Shown here: positions 49,379 to 57,473 of the stretch, piece after piece
Position numbering within the stretch: the stretch's first letter is position 1
Layout: each line of letters opens with the position of its first letter
Source of the DNA: JAJEAD01 sp964420925
GTDB lineage: Bacteria > Pseudomonadota > Gammaproteobacteria > HK1
Assembly (NCBI GenBank): GCA_964420925.1
Contig: CAYQVB010000041.1
Span: 1-64,000, forward strand
Direction: 5' to 3'
DNA: 64,000 nucleotides
The notes under the pieces: generated by a model
Told to the model about the DNA's origin: nothing
The model's input: the letters and a program-made list of their open reading frames with translations, nothing else
Databases searched by the model: none
Position numbers and translations under genes: made by a program

Positions 49379-50566
49379 TCAATTGCCACCGTCGCCACCG
49401 GCAAATTCCGGGTGGCCGCTCGCGGCGCGCGCCTGCCCGGCCCGAATCGTCCACACGGGTTCCACCGTGCACTCGCCGGGAATGGTGTTGCCCTCCGTAT
49501 CCCACAGGGTCACCGGCCCTTCGCGAAGCTCGAACACCGTGATGTCCGCCTCCCGGCCCGTCTCCAGACGCCCGATCCGGTCGCTCCATCCGAGCACTCG
49601 TGCGGGGTTGACGGTGCACGCTTCCACGACCTGCTCGAGGCTCCAGCCCATCGCGAGGAACTTCGTCAGCACCATCGGCAGATCGAAGCCCGGATCCCTG
49701 AACGACCCCGGCCGTCGCGTCACGAAGGCGTCCGTGCTGAGCGTATGCGGCAGCACGCCCTGCTCCATCGCCGCGCGGGCCACGCGGAAATCCATCATGA
49801 AGCGGCGCGCGTGCGCGACATCGAAGATGACGCCCCGCTCGTAGGCGCGCCGCACCGCCGGGCGCACCCGGCCCTTCTCGTCCACGATGGGCTGCGGCAG
49901 ACCGGTGAAGCAGTGAGTCAGGATGTCGCCGGGGCGCAGCCGATCCGCGATCTCCTCCACCGGCATCGGGGTGTCGCCGATGTGCACCATCAGGCGGGTG
50001 CGGGCGGCCTCGGCGGCCTGGAACCCCATGTCCAGCACTGTCGGCCCGTTTTCGCCCACCATCTGGGTGCCCATGCGGATCTTGATGCCGACGACGATGT
50101 CCGCATTGGCGGTGGCCTGCTCCACCGCCCCTTCGGGGTCGGCGTAGAGAATGTCGCGCAGCTCCCCCGTCGGCATGGGCTGGATGCCGTACTGTCCCAC
50201 GTGGACCAAGGCGAGGATGCGGGTCCTCGACTGCTCCACCACGTAGCGCCGCAGGCCGGGGAAGTTGATCGAGCCCGCGGAACCGCAGTCCACGACGGTG
50301 GTCACGCCAGTCGCGGTGCAGTAGGGATCGGCGTCGATGGCAAAGTAGTTGACGCCCCAGTAGACATGCGCGTGCATGTCGACGAAGCCCGGGCTGACAT
50401 AGCAGCCGGCAGCGTTGATCGTCTCCGCCGCAGCATCCCGTGGCAACGCCGGCGCGATCGCGGCAACCCGCCCGGACCGCACCCCGACATCCATGACGCC
50501 GCGCAGCCCTGCCCCCGGATCGAGCACGGTGCCGCCCGTGATCAGGAGATCGAAACGCTCGGTCAT
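49379..50566 (-). CDS. Amidohydrolase-family protein (dihydroorotase/deacetylase-like)
   Basis: 395 residues. The N-terminal beta sandwich starts LLITGGTVLDPGAG, and the metal motif is GFVDMHAHVYWG. Then come GVTTVVDCGSAG, KIRMG (possible bridging Lys), MVHIGDTP, HCFTG and STDAF (the last Asp). The family ending NPARVLGWSDRIGRLETGREADITVFE is present. It is closest to a D-aminoacylase/dihydroorotase-like branch; the amide substrate is unknown. It starts at ATG 50566. The 109-base gap to the bicupin gene on the same strand allows an operon, and a palindromic repeat lies upstream. Confidence 0.88.
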   Translation of the reverse strand: MTERFDLLITGGTVLDPGAGLRGVMDVGVRSGRVAAIAPALPRDAAAETINAAGCYVSPGFVDMHAHVYWGVNYFAIDADPYCTATGVTTVVDCGSAGSINFPGLRRYVVEQSRTRILALVHVGQYGIQPMPTGELRDILYADPEGAVEQATANADIVVGIKIRMGTQMVGENGPTVLDMGFQAAEAARTRLMVHIGDTPMPVEEIADRLRPGDILTHCFTGLPQPIVDEKGRVRPAVRRAYERGVIFDVAHARRFMMDFRVARAAMEQGVLPHTLSTDAFVTRRPGSFRDPGFDLPMVLTKFLAMGWSLEQVVEACTVNPARVLGWSDRIGRLETGREADITVFELREGPVTLWDTEGNTIPGECTVEPVWTIRAGQARAASGHPEFAGGDGGN

Positions 50567-50689
50567 TGCGCCTCAGCCTCCTTGGCGCGGGTTTCCGCTG
50601 ACCATGGCACTCGCGCTTGGACAAGGCGAATGCCGATAAACAGGCGCGACGGTACTCGCTCGTACTTCGTTCATTGGTACGCGACGAAC

Positions 50690-50865
50690 GGGTGGATTCC
50701 CGCCTTCGCGGGAATGACGGAGATCAAAACGGACACCACTTCTCGTCCTTCTCGCGAAGGCTTGCCACAGTCGGGGGATCTGTCTCCGCGGAAGGACCAT
50801 CAGGGGAGTACGCGCGTTGGAGTCGCCTGTTCCCGTTATTCCCTTGATTCGCGGGAATCCACGAA
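50690..50865. repeat. ATTCCC-N8-GGGAAT repeat element, upstream of an amidohydrolase gene
   Basis: The left end has GGTGGATTCCCGCCTTCGCG (core palindrome 50696-50715) then GAATGACGG. The right end has CCGTTATTCCC...GGGAATCCACG in the inverted orientation. The interior shares GAAGGCTTGCC, GGGGATCTGTC, AGTACGCGCGTT and GAGTCG..TGTTCCCGT with the inverted form of the element at 51828-52011. The intergenic region 50567-50959 holds only this element. Confidence 0.8.
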
Positions 50866-50959
50866 ACACCAAGGCGTTTGGCAATTCTCCTACGAGTGGA
50901 ATCACTCTCCCATCGCATCGCAGAGGCAAATCGCATCCCCGCACATTGACGTCCCGTGC

Positions 50960-51757
50960 TCATGCGAGGAATGCCCGCACCAGTTCGACGAAAGCGCGCG
51001 GCCGCTCCAGTTGGGGAAGGTGCCCCGCCGCGGCTACGATCTCCAGATGTGCATCCGGAATGCAGTCCGAATAGGTCTGCCCCGCGCTGCGCGGGACGAT
51101 GCCGTCGTGCTCGCCCCATATCACCAGCGTCGGGCAATTCACCCGGTGCAGCCAGCGCCCCAGTCGGGGGTTGTGGAAAAAAGGCTTCCAGCCATAGTGC
51201 GATGCGGCCTCCCGATCCTGGAACACGCGCACCAGCGCCTCCTCGCTCAGGCCAGGATCGCCGGGCAGCTCGAGCGGGCAGGGCGCCGCCTCCTGATCGT
51301 GCCACGCCAGCCTCCGCACCGTCGCGGGGTCGAGCACCAGCCAGTCCGCGATCGAGCCGCCCGCGGGTCCGGCCGGGCCGGGAAGGGTCCGAAGACCCAC
51401 CGCATCGACGAGCACGAGACGACTGATCCGGTGACTGTTGCGCACCGCGAGCTCGGCCGCAATCCAGCCGCCGAGCGAGTGCCCGACCATGTGCACCTCC
51501 CGCAAGTCCAGCCGGTCGATGAGGTCGAGATAGAGATACGCCAGGTCCTCGACCGACTCCATCCACGCCGGCCGCGAGGAGCCGGCGAAGCCGGGATGAA
51601 CGGGAGCGAGGACGCGATGATCGCGAGCGAAGAGCTCGAGGTGCTCGGCCCAGCCCGCCGGCTCGAGGAAACCGTGGAGGTAGAGAAGCGGATCCCCCTC
51701 GCCCGCCTCGAAGAGCTCGAGGTCCACCTCCCCCACCGTCAGCATGCGGCGCTTCAC
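50960..51757 (-). CDS. Alpha/beta hydrolase
   Basis: 265 residues. It shows LYLHGFLEPAGW (oxyanion), the nucleophile elbow VGHSLGGWIAAE, the acid in VIWGEHDGIVP and catalytic His in AAAGHLPQLERP. The order and lengths match small alpha/beta esterases such as meta-cleavage product hydrolases or lactonases. It starts at ATG 51757 (MKRRML). The gene lies between two repeat elements and just upstream of the LLM oxidoreductase in reading order, but the 346-base gap with a 184-base repeat makes a common transcript uncertain. The substrate is unknown. Confidence 0.9.
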   Translation of the reverse strand: MKRRMLTVGEVDLELFEAGEGDPLLYLHGFLEPAGWAEHLELFARDHRVLAPVHPGFAGSSRPAWMESVEDLAYLYLDLIDRLDLREVHMVGHSLGGWIAAELAVRNSHRISRLVLVDAVGLRTLPGPAGPAGGSIADWLVLDPATVRRLAWHDQEAAPCPLELPGDPGLSEEALVRVFQDREAASHYGWKPFFHNPRLGRWLHRVNCPTLVIWGEHDGIVPRSAGQTYSDCIPDAHLEIVAAAGHLPQLERPRAFVELVRAFLA

Positions 51758-51827
51758 CGCGCCGACCGCTCACCGTGTTTCAACGTGCGATCCCCCGCGC
51801 TGATGGAACCTCCCGAGGCGCATAGTG

Positions 51828-52011
51828 TTCCGTGGATTCCCGCTTCCGCGGGAATGACGGGAACACACGACTCGAACGCGCGTACTGCCTTGATGTTCCT
51901 TGCGCGACGGCGGGGACAGATCCCCTGGCCTTGGCAGGCTTCCGCAGGAATGACCCCGGGTGACGGACAGCCTGGACCCCGTCATTCCCGCGGAAGCGGG
52001 AATCCACGGAA
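51828..52011. repeat. ATTCCC-N8-GGGAAT composite element with 34-bp perfect terminal inverted repeats
   Basis: The left arm 51828-51861 and the right arm 51978-52011 are perfectly complementary over 34 bases. Each arm contains the 20-base palindrome ATTCCCGCTTCCGCGGGAAT or its reverse (51836-51855 and 51984-52003). The interior (about 116 bases) is shared, in the opposite orientation, with the element at 50690. The layout is that of a small non-autonomous mobile repeat. It occupies most of the 51758-52103 gap. Confidence 0.88.
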
Positions 52012-52103
52012 ACCAGCAAGCTAAGTCAGTTTCCATACGACGAAACTCCATCCCTGAAGCCTCATCTCCCACCGGGAAGAGAGACACGCCCCCAGCAGCC
52101 GGT

Positions 52104-53318
52104 TCATGTCAGCACTGCGGGCGCCGCGGCCACATCCCCATCTTCTGATGGTTCGCTCTCGGCCCCGAGATGGCGCACCGCGGGATACACCTCCTTCGCG
52201 AAGAGCTCGAGGCTGCGCCGGACCTTGGCGGTGGGCATCGCCCCGGTGCGACCCATGAAGAGGAGGTGGCCCATCCCGTAGCGCTCGTACATGTGCGTGA
52301 TTTTCCTGATCATCGTGTCGGGGCTGCCCGCCATCAGGCCGCCGCCCGCCTGGAGGGTATCGAACCCGCCCTTCCACGGCGACGCGCCCCCCGGGTCGAG
52401 CCGGTGCTGCCCGATGCCGGGCGCCGCACGGAAGTTCCGGGCCAGGGCGGCAGGGTCGGCGAACCCGGGGATGTTGTGGAAGTGCGGGTAGCGCCGGCGG
52501 TCGAAGTACCACAGGAATCCCCGGCTGTCCTCTTCCGCCTGCGCATCGGTCTCCGCGGTGTAGGCCATGCCGAGATACGCGAAGCGGTCGGGCGTCGGCT
52601 CGGGATGCCCCAGCTCGCGGGAGCGCCGGCGGTAAGCGTCGAAGAGCGCCTCGGTGTGCTCGAAGGGGGAGAGGAATACCGCGAAGGGGTACTGCCGCTC
52701 CGCGGCAAAGCGCGCGTTCGCCTCCCCGGCTCCGGTCCACCAGATCATCGGGTGGGGCTGCTGGTAGGGCCGCGGCCAGGGGTTCACGTAGCGGTAGTGC
52801 CAGTGCTTCCCCTCCCAACTGAAGGGCTCGCGCTCGGTCCAGGTCTTGACGATGAGATCGTGGGCCTCGCGCATCCTCTCCCGCGTGTGCGCGGCATGGA
52901 TGTTGCCCGGGTGCACCTCGGTCGCGACACCCCGGATCATCCCGACGATGATGCGGCCGCGCGACATGCAGTCGAGCATCGCGAGCTCCTCCGCCGCGCG
53001 CACCGGGCTGTTGCGGGCGGGCAGTGGAATCCCCACGAAAGCGATGCGGGCCCGCTTCGTGCGCCGGGCGAGGATCGCCGCCGTCAGCGGACTCGCGGGG
53101 TTGAGGCAGGTCATGCTCTGGTGGTGCTCGCTCAGCGCCAGGTCCAGCCCCAGCTCCGCCGCGTACTCGAACTCCTCCAGGTACTGGTCGTAGAGCGCGG
53201 CGACGACCACCGGGTCGCAGTACGCGTTGGGAACGTTCACCCGCGCCGACCGGAGCTCGTCCACCACGCTCTCCGGGACATACGGATAGGCCATGTCGGA
53301 GAAGAAGTACGCGCGCAT
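52104..53318 (-). CDS. LLM-class flavin-dependent oxidoreductase
   Basis: 404 residues with the luciferase-like barrel. Markers are FFSDMAYPYVPESVVDE at the start, LALSEHHQSMTCLNPASPLTAAILARRTKRARIAFVG, RIIVGMIRGVATEVHPGN and the late GSPDTMIRKITHMYERYGMGHLLFMG. It is longer than the paralogues at 29520, 33600 and 54474 and belongs to the branch with the gene at 9395. The start ATG 53318 is followed on the other side by a repeat, and the ribosome site was not resolved. A reductase or ferredoxin partner is not visible. Confidence 0.87.
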   Translation of the reverse strand: MRAYFFSDMAYPYVPESVVDELRSARVNVPNAYCDPVVVAALYDQYLEEFEYAAELGLDLALSEHHQSMTCLNPASPLTAAILARRTKRARIAFVGIPLPARNSPVRAAEELAMLDCMSRGRIIVGMIRGVATEVHPGNIHAAHTRERMREAHDLIVKTWTEREPFSWEGKHWHYRYVNPWPRPYQQPHPMIWWTGAGEANARFAAERQYPFAVFLSPFEHTEALFDAYRRRSRELGHPEPTPDRFAYLGMAYTAETDAQAEEDSRGFLWYFDRRRYPHFHNIPGFADPAALARNFRAAPGIGQHRLDPGGASPWKGGFDTLQAGGGLMAGSPDTMIRKITHMYERYGMGHLLFMGRTGAMPTAKVRRSLELFAKEVYPAVRHLGAESEPSEDGDVAAAPAVLT

Positions 53319-53370
53319 CGTCAGAGTCTCAGGCCGATCGCTGCCGCCACGCGAGTCCGTGATCGATCAC

Positions 53371-53505
53371 GCCGGTGGATTCCCGCTCTTCAAGGCAATT
53401 GCGACGGGCAAGGTGCGGTGTGCTCTCCGTCATGCCCGCGCAGCCTTCAGCCTTCACGAAAGCGGGGGTCGGTCCCTGCGGAGGCGGGGAGCGGGAATCC
53501 ACCGG
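53371..53505. repeat. Diverged palindromic repeat with 18-bp perfect inverted ends
   Basis: GCCGGTGGATTCCCGCTC (53371-53388) is complementary to GAGCGGGAATCCACCGGC (53488-53505) over 18 bases. The ends match the GGTGGATTCCCGC end module of the neighbouring elements, but the internal ATTCCC-N8-GGGAAT palindrome is broken. It lies in the gap 53319-53599 between two genes of the same orientation. Confidence 0.72.
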
Positions 53506-53599
53506 CCGGATCGATTCCCGTGAAGGAAAAGCGAGCAAGTGCCCGCGTGTCTTTCCACCGGAACTCGCAGTATCCGGACATCAACGCCTTAGCGCGGGA

Positions 53600-54472
53600 C
53601 TAACCCGTCGCGTCTCCGGAAGGCTCCGCCGCCTGCCCCGCGACGTGCACCGTCATGCCGCCCACCTCCTCAATCTCGATCCTGATCTCGTCGCCCGGCG
53701 CGAGCGGCGAAACGCCCTCCGGCGTTCCCGTGGCAATCAGATCCCCCGGGTGGAGCGTCATGACATGGGACGCGTACTCGACCAGCCTCGGGATTCCCCA
53801 GATCATGTCCGAGGTGTTGCCGTCCTGGCGCAGCTCGCCGTTCAACCAGAGGCGAAGCCGCAACGCACCGGGGTCCGGCACTTCGTCCGCCGTCGCCAGC
53901 CAGGGGCCGACCGGCGTGAAACCGTCGAAGGACTTCCGCGTCGATCGGTCCTCGTCCCCGCGCACCGTGATGTCGAGCACGCCGGTGTACCCGAACACAT
54001 GGCGCATGGCCTCCGATGCCGCGACGTTGCGCGCGGTGCGGCCGATCACCACCCCGAGCTCGACCTCGTGGTCGGTGCGCCGCTCGGGGTAGGGCAGCTC
54101 GATCGTCGCGCCCGGCCCCACGATCGACGAGGGCGCCTTCAGGAACACTCCGTAGCGCTCAATCGCGTGGAGCTCCCGGCTGACCAGTGGGCGCATCTCT
54201 TCGATGTGCCGCCGGTAGTTGAGCGGGGCCGCGACGATCTTGCCGGGAAACACGAGTGGCGCTTCGAGCCGAACCTCCTCCAGGGGGACACCGTCTCGCG
54301 TGCGACCGGCCTCCTCGAGCGCGCCGCGCAGCGTGTCGAAACGGGCGATCAGGCGCAGCATCTGTACCGGCGGCCACTCGTCGCGGGCTGCACCCGCCGC
54401 GTCGCCGACATCGACGACCACGTTGTCCCTCACCACCCCGAGGCGGCCTCCGTTGAAGCGGACGAGGCGCAC
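53600..54472 (-). CDS. Fumarylacetoacetate-hydrolase-family protein
   Basis: 290 residues. It has an N-terminal cap with PGKIVAAPLNYRRHIEE (the signature start of the fold), FLKAPSSIVGPGATIELP, the metal-binding Glu pair in RTDHEVELGVVIG, GYTGVLDITVRGDEDRS and the C-terminal GDLIATGTPEGVSPLAPGDEI. FAH-type enzymes cleave or hydrate fumarylpyruvate-like beta-ketoacids, decarboxylate or isomerise them. With the gentisate-dioxygenase-like and GST genes nearby, a fumarylpyruvate-type step is plausible (inference). GTG 54472 lies one base after the stop of the LLM gene (TGAGGTG), so translation is coupled. Confidence 0.9.
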   Translation of the reverse strand: MRLVRFNGGRLGVVRDNVVVDVGDAAGAARDEWPPVQMLRLIARFDTLRGALEEAGRTRDGVPLEEVRLEAPLVFPGKIVAAPLNYRRHIEEMRPLVSRELHAIERYGVFLKAPSSIVGPGATIELPYPERRTDHEVELGVVIGRTARNVAASEAMRHVFGYTGVLDITVRGDEDRSTRKSFDGFTPVGPWLATADEVPDPGALRLRLWLNGELRQDGNTSDMIWGIPRLVEYASHVMTLHPGDLIATGTPEGVSPLAPGDEIRIEIEEVGGMTVHVAGQAAEPSGDATG

Positions 54473-54473
54473 C

Positions 54474-55511
54474 TCAACTCCTGAAGTGAGTCATCACTTC
54501 GTCTCGCACCTTCTCCATCATCCCCATCTTGTCGATGATCGTGAACAGCACGGTGGAGGTGTTGGTGACTCCGATCTCGCCGAGCTCCGCGATCCGGTCG
54601 CAGATCTCCTCGGCGGTGCCGGTCAGCATCGTCATGTCGATCAGGCGCTGACTGATTGCCTTGCCGTGCGGGGCGTCGATGCGCTCGTGCTCGTAGGGGT
54701 CGTAGATGCGGGCGATGTACGCCATCTCTTCGACGATGCCGGGCTCCTTGCGCTCGAGATCCGCCTTGAGCTGCTCGATCTCGGGGGCGTCGCGCGAGAA
54801 CAGGGAGCGATAGAGCTCGGCGACGCAGGTCGCGGCGTAGGAGGCCACCTCCCGGCGCGCCGCCTCCTTGCTGTCCGCGACGTAGATCATGGTGCGCGCC
54901 CAGATATCGAGAGTGCCCAGATCCCGCCCCTTCCGCGCCGCGCCCTCGCGCAGCCGCTCGATGTACCACTTCACCAGGATGGGCTCGGTGCCCGGCAGCA
55001 TCACGCCGTCCGCGATCTCCCCCGACATGCGGGCGGACTGGATGCCCGCCGACGCCATGTAGATCGGCAGTTGGCGCCGGATCCACTCCGAGTGACACTT
55101 GACGCCGCCGTACTCGACCTCCTCGCCCCGCGTGTAGGCGCGCACGAACTCCACCACGTTGCGGAACTCGCGCATCGGCCGGGCGTTGTGCATCTCCATC
55201 GTGCGCAGCGCGCTGAACCCGGCGCCGATGCCGAGAAAGGCGCGCCCGCCGGAGAGCTCGTCGACGGTGGCGGTGGCGCACGCGGTCACCGAGGGGTGGC
55301 GCGTGTAGGGGTTGCTCACGCCGTGGCCGATGTGGATGCGATGCGTGTTCATCGCCCCGATGGTCATCATCGAGTACACGTCGCGGCACAGGTTCTGCGA
55401 GTCGATGTAGGTGAGGTGCGTGAACCCGCACTCGTCGGCTACCCTCGCGTGACGGGCGATCTCGTCGATTCGCAGGTTTCGCCCCATCCCGACGCTGAAC
55501 CTCATGCGCAT
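54474..55511 (-). CDS. LLM-class flavin-dependent oxidoreductase
   Basis: 345 residues, paralogous to the enzymes at 29520 and 33600. Markers are MRMRFSVGMGRNLRIDE, FTHLTYIDSQNLCRDVYSMM, RIHIGHGVSNPYTRHPSVTA and FLGIGAGFSALRTMEMHNARPMRE, with the C-terminal GTAEEICDRIAELGEIGVTNTSTVLF. ATG 55511 follows GGGAGG on the minus strand seven bases away. It is between the TRAP permease gene and the FAH-family gene in one run of minus-strand genes (57474 back to 53600), which suggests that an imported solute is oxidised and then hydrolysed. Confidence 0.9.
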   Translation of the reverse strand: MRMRFSVGMGRNLRIDEIARHARVADECGFTHLTYIDSQNLCRDVYSMMTIGAMNTHRIHIGHGVSNPYTRHPSVTACATATVDELSGGRAFLGIGAGFSALRTMEMHNARPMREFRNVVEFVRAYTRGEEVEYGGVKCHSEWIRRQLPIYMASAGIQSARMSGEIADGVMLPGTEPILVKWYIERLREGAARKGRDLGTLDIWARTMIYVADSKEAARREVASYAATCVAELYRSLFSRDAPEIEQLKADLERKEPGIVEEMAYIARIYDPYEHERIDAPHGKAISQRLIDMTMLTGTAEEICDRIAELGEIGVTNTSTVLFTIIDKMGMMEKVRDEVMTHFRS

Positions 55512-55542
55512 TGCCGTTCCTCCCGTGGAATGAGCCCGGCCG

Positions 55543-57459
55543 TCACCCGCGCGAGAGGCGGTGCATTCGGCGCGGAACGATGATCAGGAGCAGCCCCGCC
55601 ACGCAGAGCCCGGCGCCGGCGATCGGAATCTCGGGCGCGGCGAGCGGCGGCACCGCGACCAGGATGCCGCCGACGACGAGGCAGGCCATGGCGGTGGCGC
55701 CGGTCAGGCTGCGACGCCCGCGCACCGCGAGTCCCACCGAGATCGCCGCGAGGCCGGCGAGCGTGAGCAGCGACACCGCGACGATCTCGAAGACGCTGCC
55801 GCGCATCAGCAGCTCGGGCCGGAACACGAAGGCGAAGGGCACGAGGTACTTGGGCATGCCGAGCGCGGCCGAGAGCCATCCCGTGGTCCAGTAGTTGCTC
55901 TTGGCGATGGTCGCGGCGGCGTAGGCGGAGAGCGCCACCGGCGGGGTGATCATCGCCGCGAGCGCGGCGTAGAAGACGAACAGGTGGGCGTCGAGCAGCT
56001 CCACCCCGAGCTGCACGATGGCGTTGCTGATGAGCAGCGCCACCACCACGTAGGCCATGCTGGTGGGTATGCCGAGCCCGAGCACCATGCAGGCGATGAA
56101 CGAGCACACCAGCAGCAGGGTCAGATGGCCCGACGCCCAGCCGATCATCAGGGCGGGGAGCTTGGTGCCGAGCCCGGTGAGCAGGATCGGGCCGGTGATG
56201 AGCCCCAGCGCCAGGCAGGCGATGGTCACGTCCACCAGCTCCCGGCCGCTGTCGTAGAGCACGCCCATCACCTTCTTCGGCGTGAGGCGGTCCTTGCCGA
56301 GCATGCTCGCCGCGATGCCGACCACCATCGCGATCAGCACCGAGTTCTGGAGCGACCCGCGCTGCGCGAGCAGGTAGATGAGGGTGCCCAGCGTGAGCAC
56401 GAAGGAGAGCGCCCCCATGCGGCGCAGCGCCTCGCTCACCTTCGGCCGCTCCCGGTCGAGGAAGGAGACGTCCACCCCTCCGGCCGCTTCCAGGCGACGC
56501 ACCCGGAGCCAGATCGAGAGCCCGAGGGAGAGGAAGTACATCAGCGCCGGGATCAGCGCCGCGATCATGATGTCCACGTAGGCGACGTCGAGGAGCACGA
56601 TCATGAAGAACACCGCGAATCCCATGATCGGGGGCATGATCTGGGCCCCGTTGGAGGCCGCCGCCTCGACCGCGGCCGCCAGTTCCGGCTTGAGCCCCAC
56701 CCGTTTCATGAGCGGGATGGTCATGTTGCCGGACACGTAGACGTTGCCCATCGAGCTGCCCGAGACCGTGCCCACCATGGCGCTCGACACCACCGCCATC
56801 AGCGGTGGGCCGGTGCGACCGCTGCCGAAGAGGGCGCGGGCGAAGTCCATGATGAAGTCCAGCGCGCCCGTGTACTGCAGCACCTTGCCGAGGATCAGGA
56901 AGAGCGCCATGTACTTCAGGCACGCGTCCATGGCGAAGCCCATGATCCCGTTCTCGTTGATGTAGAGAAAGGTGAAGATGCGGTCGAGGCCGTAGCCCCG
57001 GTGCCCTGCAAGCCACACCGGCAGGTGCTGGCCGAAGAGCGTGTAGACGAGGAACACCCCCACCACCGCGGCAAGGCCGATTCCGAGGCTGCGGACCGTC
57101 GCGACCAACACCACGTAGACCCCGATCACTCCCAGCACGATATCGGTCGTGCTGGGGATTCCCTGACTGAGGAGCAGCTCCTCCCAGAAGAAGATCAGGT
57201 ACCCGAAGATCAGGACCCCGAGGACGACGTGGAAGCAGTCGAGCGCGAACCACAAGGTGGAACGCGGGGGCACCGACACGAAGTAGGCGGAGACCGCGAG
57301 CAGCCCGAGTATCGCGCGCTCCTGCAGCGGAACGGTGGGGAACCAGACGTTGTAGAGGGCGAAGAGCGGCAGGGCGAGGAAGAGCGCGCGCTGCGTCCAG
57401 GTGCGCGCGCGCTCAGCGCCGGGCGCCAGCCCGGCGCCGCTCGCCGCCTTCGCCTCCAA
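55543..57459 (-). CDS. TRAP transporter fused permease (DctMQ-type, TAXI system)
   Basis: 638 residues and about 16 membrane helices. The N-terminal helices match the DctQ-like half. The DctM-like half has VVSSAMVGTVSGSSMGNVYVSGNMTIPLMKR, AVEAAASNGAQIMPPIMGFAVFFM and GLGIPTSMAYVVVALLISNAIVQLGVELLDAHLFVFYAALAAMITPPVALSAYAAATIAKSNYW. This is the fused form used with TAXI binding proteins. It takes up an anionic or other small solute driven by an ion gradient. It is followed 31 bases later by the LLM gene and preceded by the TAXI protein gene (15-base gap), forming one operon. The N-terminal 20 residues are polar (EAKAASGAGLAPGAERAR). Confidence 0.93.
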   Translation of the reverse strand: MEAKAASGAGLAPGAERARTWTQRALFLALPLFALYNVWFPTVPLQERAILGLLAVSAYFVSVPPRSTLWFALDCFHVVLGVLIFGYLIFFWEELLLSQGIPSTTDIVLGVIGVYVVLVATVRSLGIGLAAVVGVFLVYTLFGQHLPVWLAGHRGYGLDRIFTFLYINENGIMGFAMDACLKYMALFLILGKVLQYTGALDFIMDFARALFGSGRTGPPLMAVVSSAMVGTVSGSSMGNVYVSGNMTIPLMKRVGLKPELAAAVEAAASNGAQIMPPIMGFAVFFMIVLLDVAYVDIMIAALIPALMYFLSLGLSIWLRVRRLEAAGGVDVSFLDRERPKVSEALRRMGALSFVLTLGTLIYLLAQRGSLQNSVLIAMVVGIAASMLGKDRLTPKKVMGVLYDSGRELVDVTIACLALGLITGPILLTGLGTKLPALMIGWASGHLTLLLVCSFIACMVLGLGIPTSMAYVVVALLISNAIVQLGVELLDAHLFVFYAALAAMITPPVALSAYAAATIAKSNYWTTGWLSAALGMPKYLVPFAFVFRPELLMRGSVFEIVAVSLLTLAGLAAISVGLAVRGRRSLTGATAMACLVVGGILVAVPPLAAPEIPIAGAGLCVAGLLLIIVPRRMHRLSRG

Positions 57460-57473
57460 GGCCGTGTCCTAGC

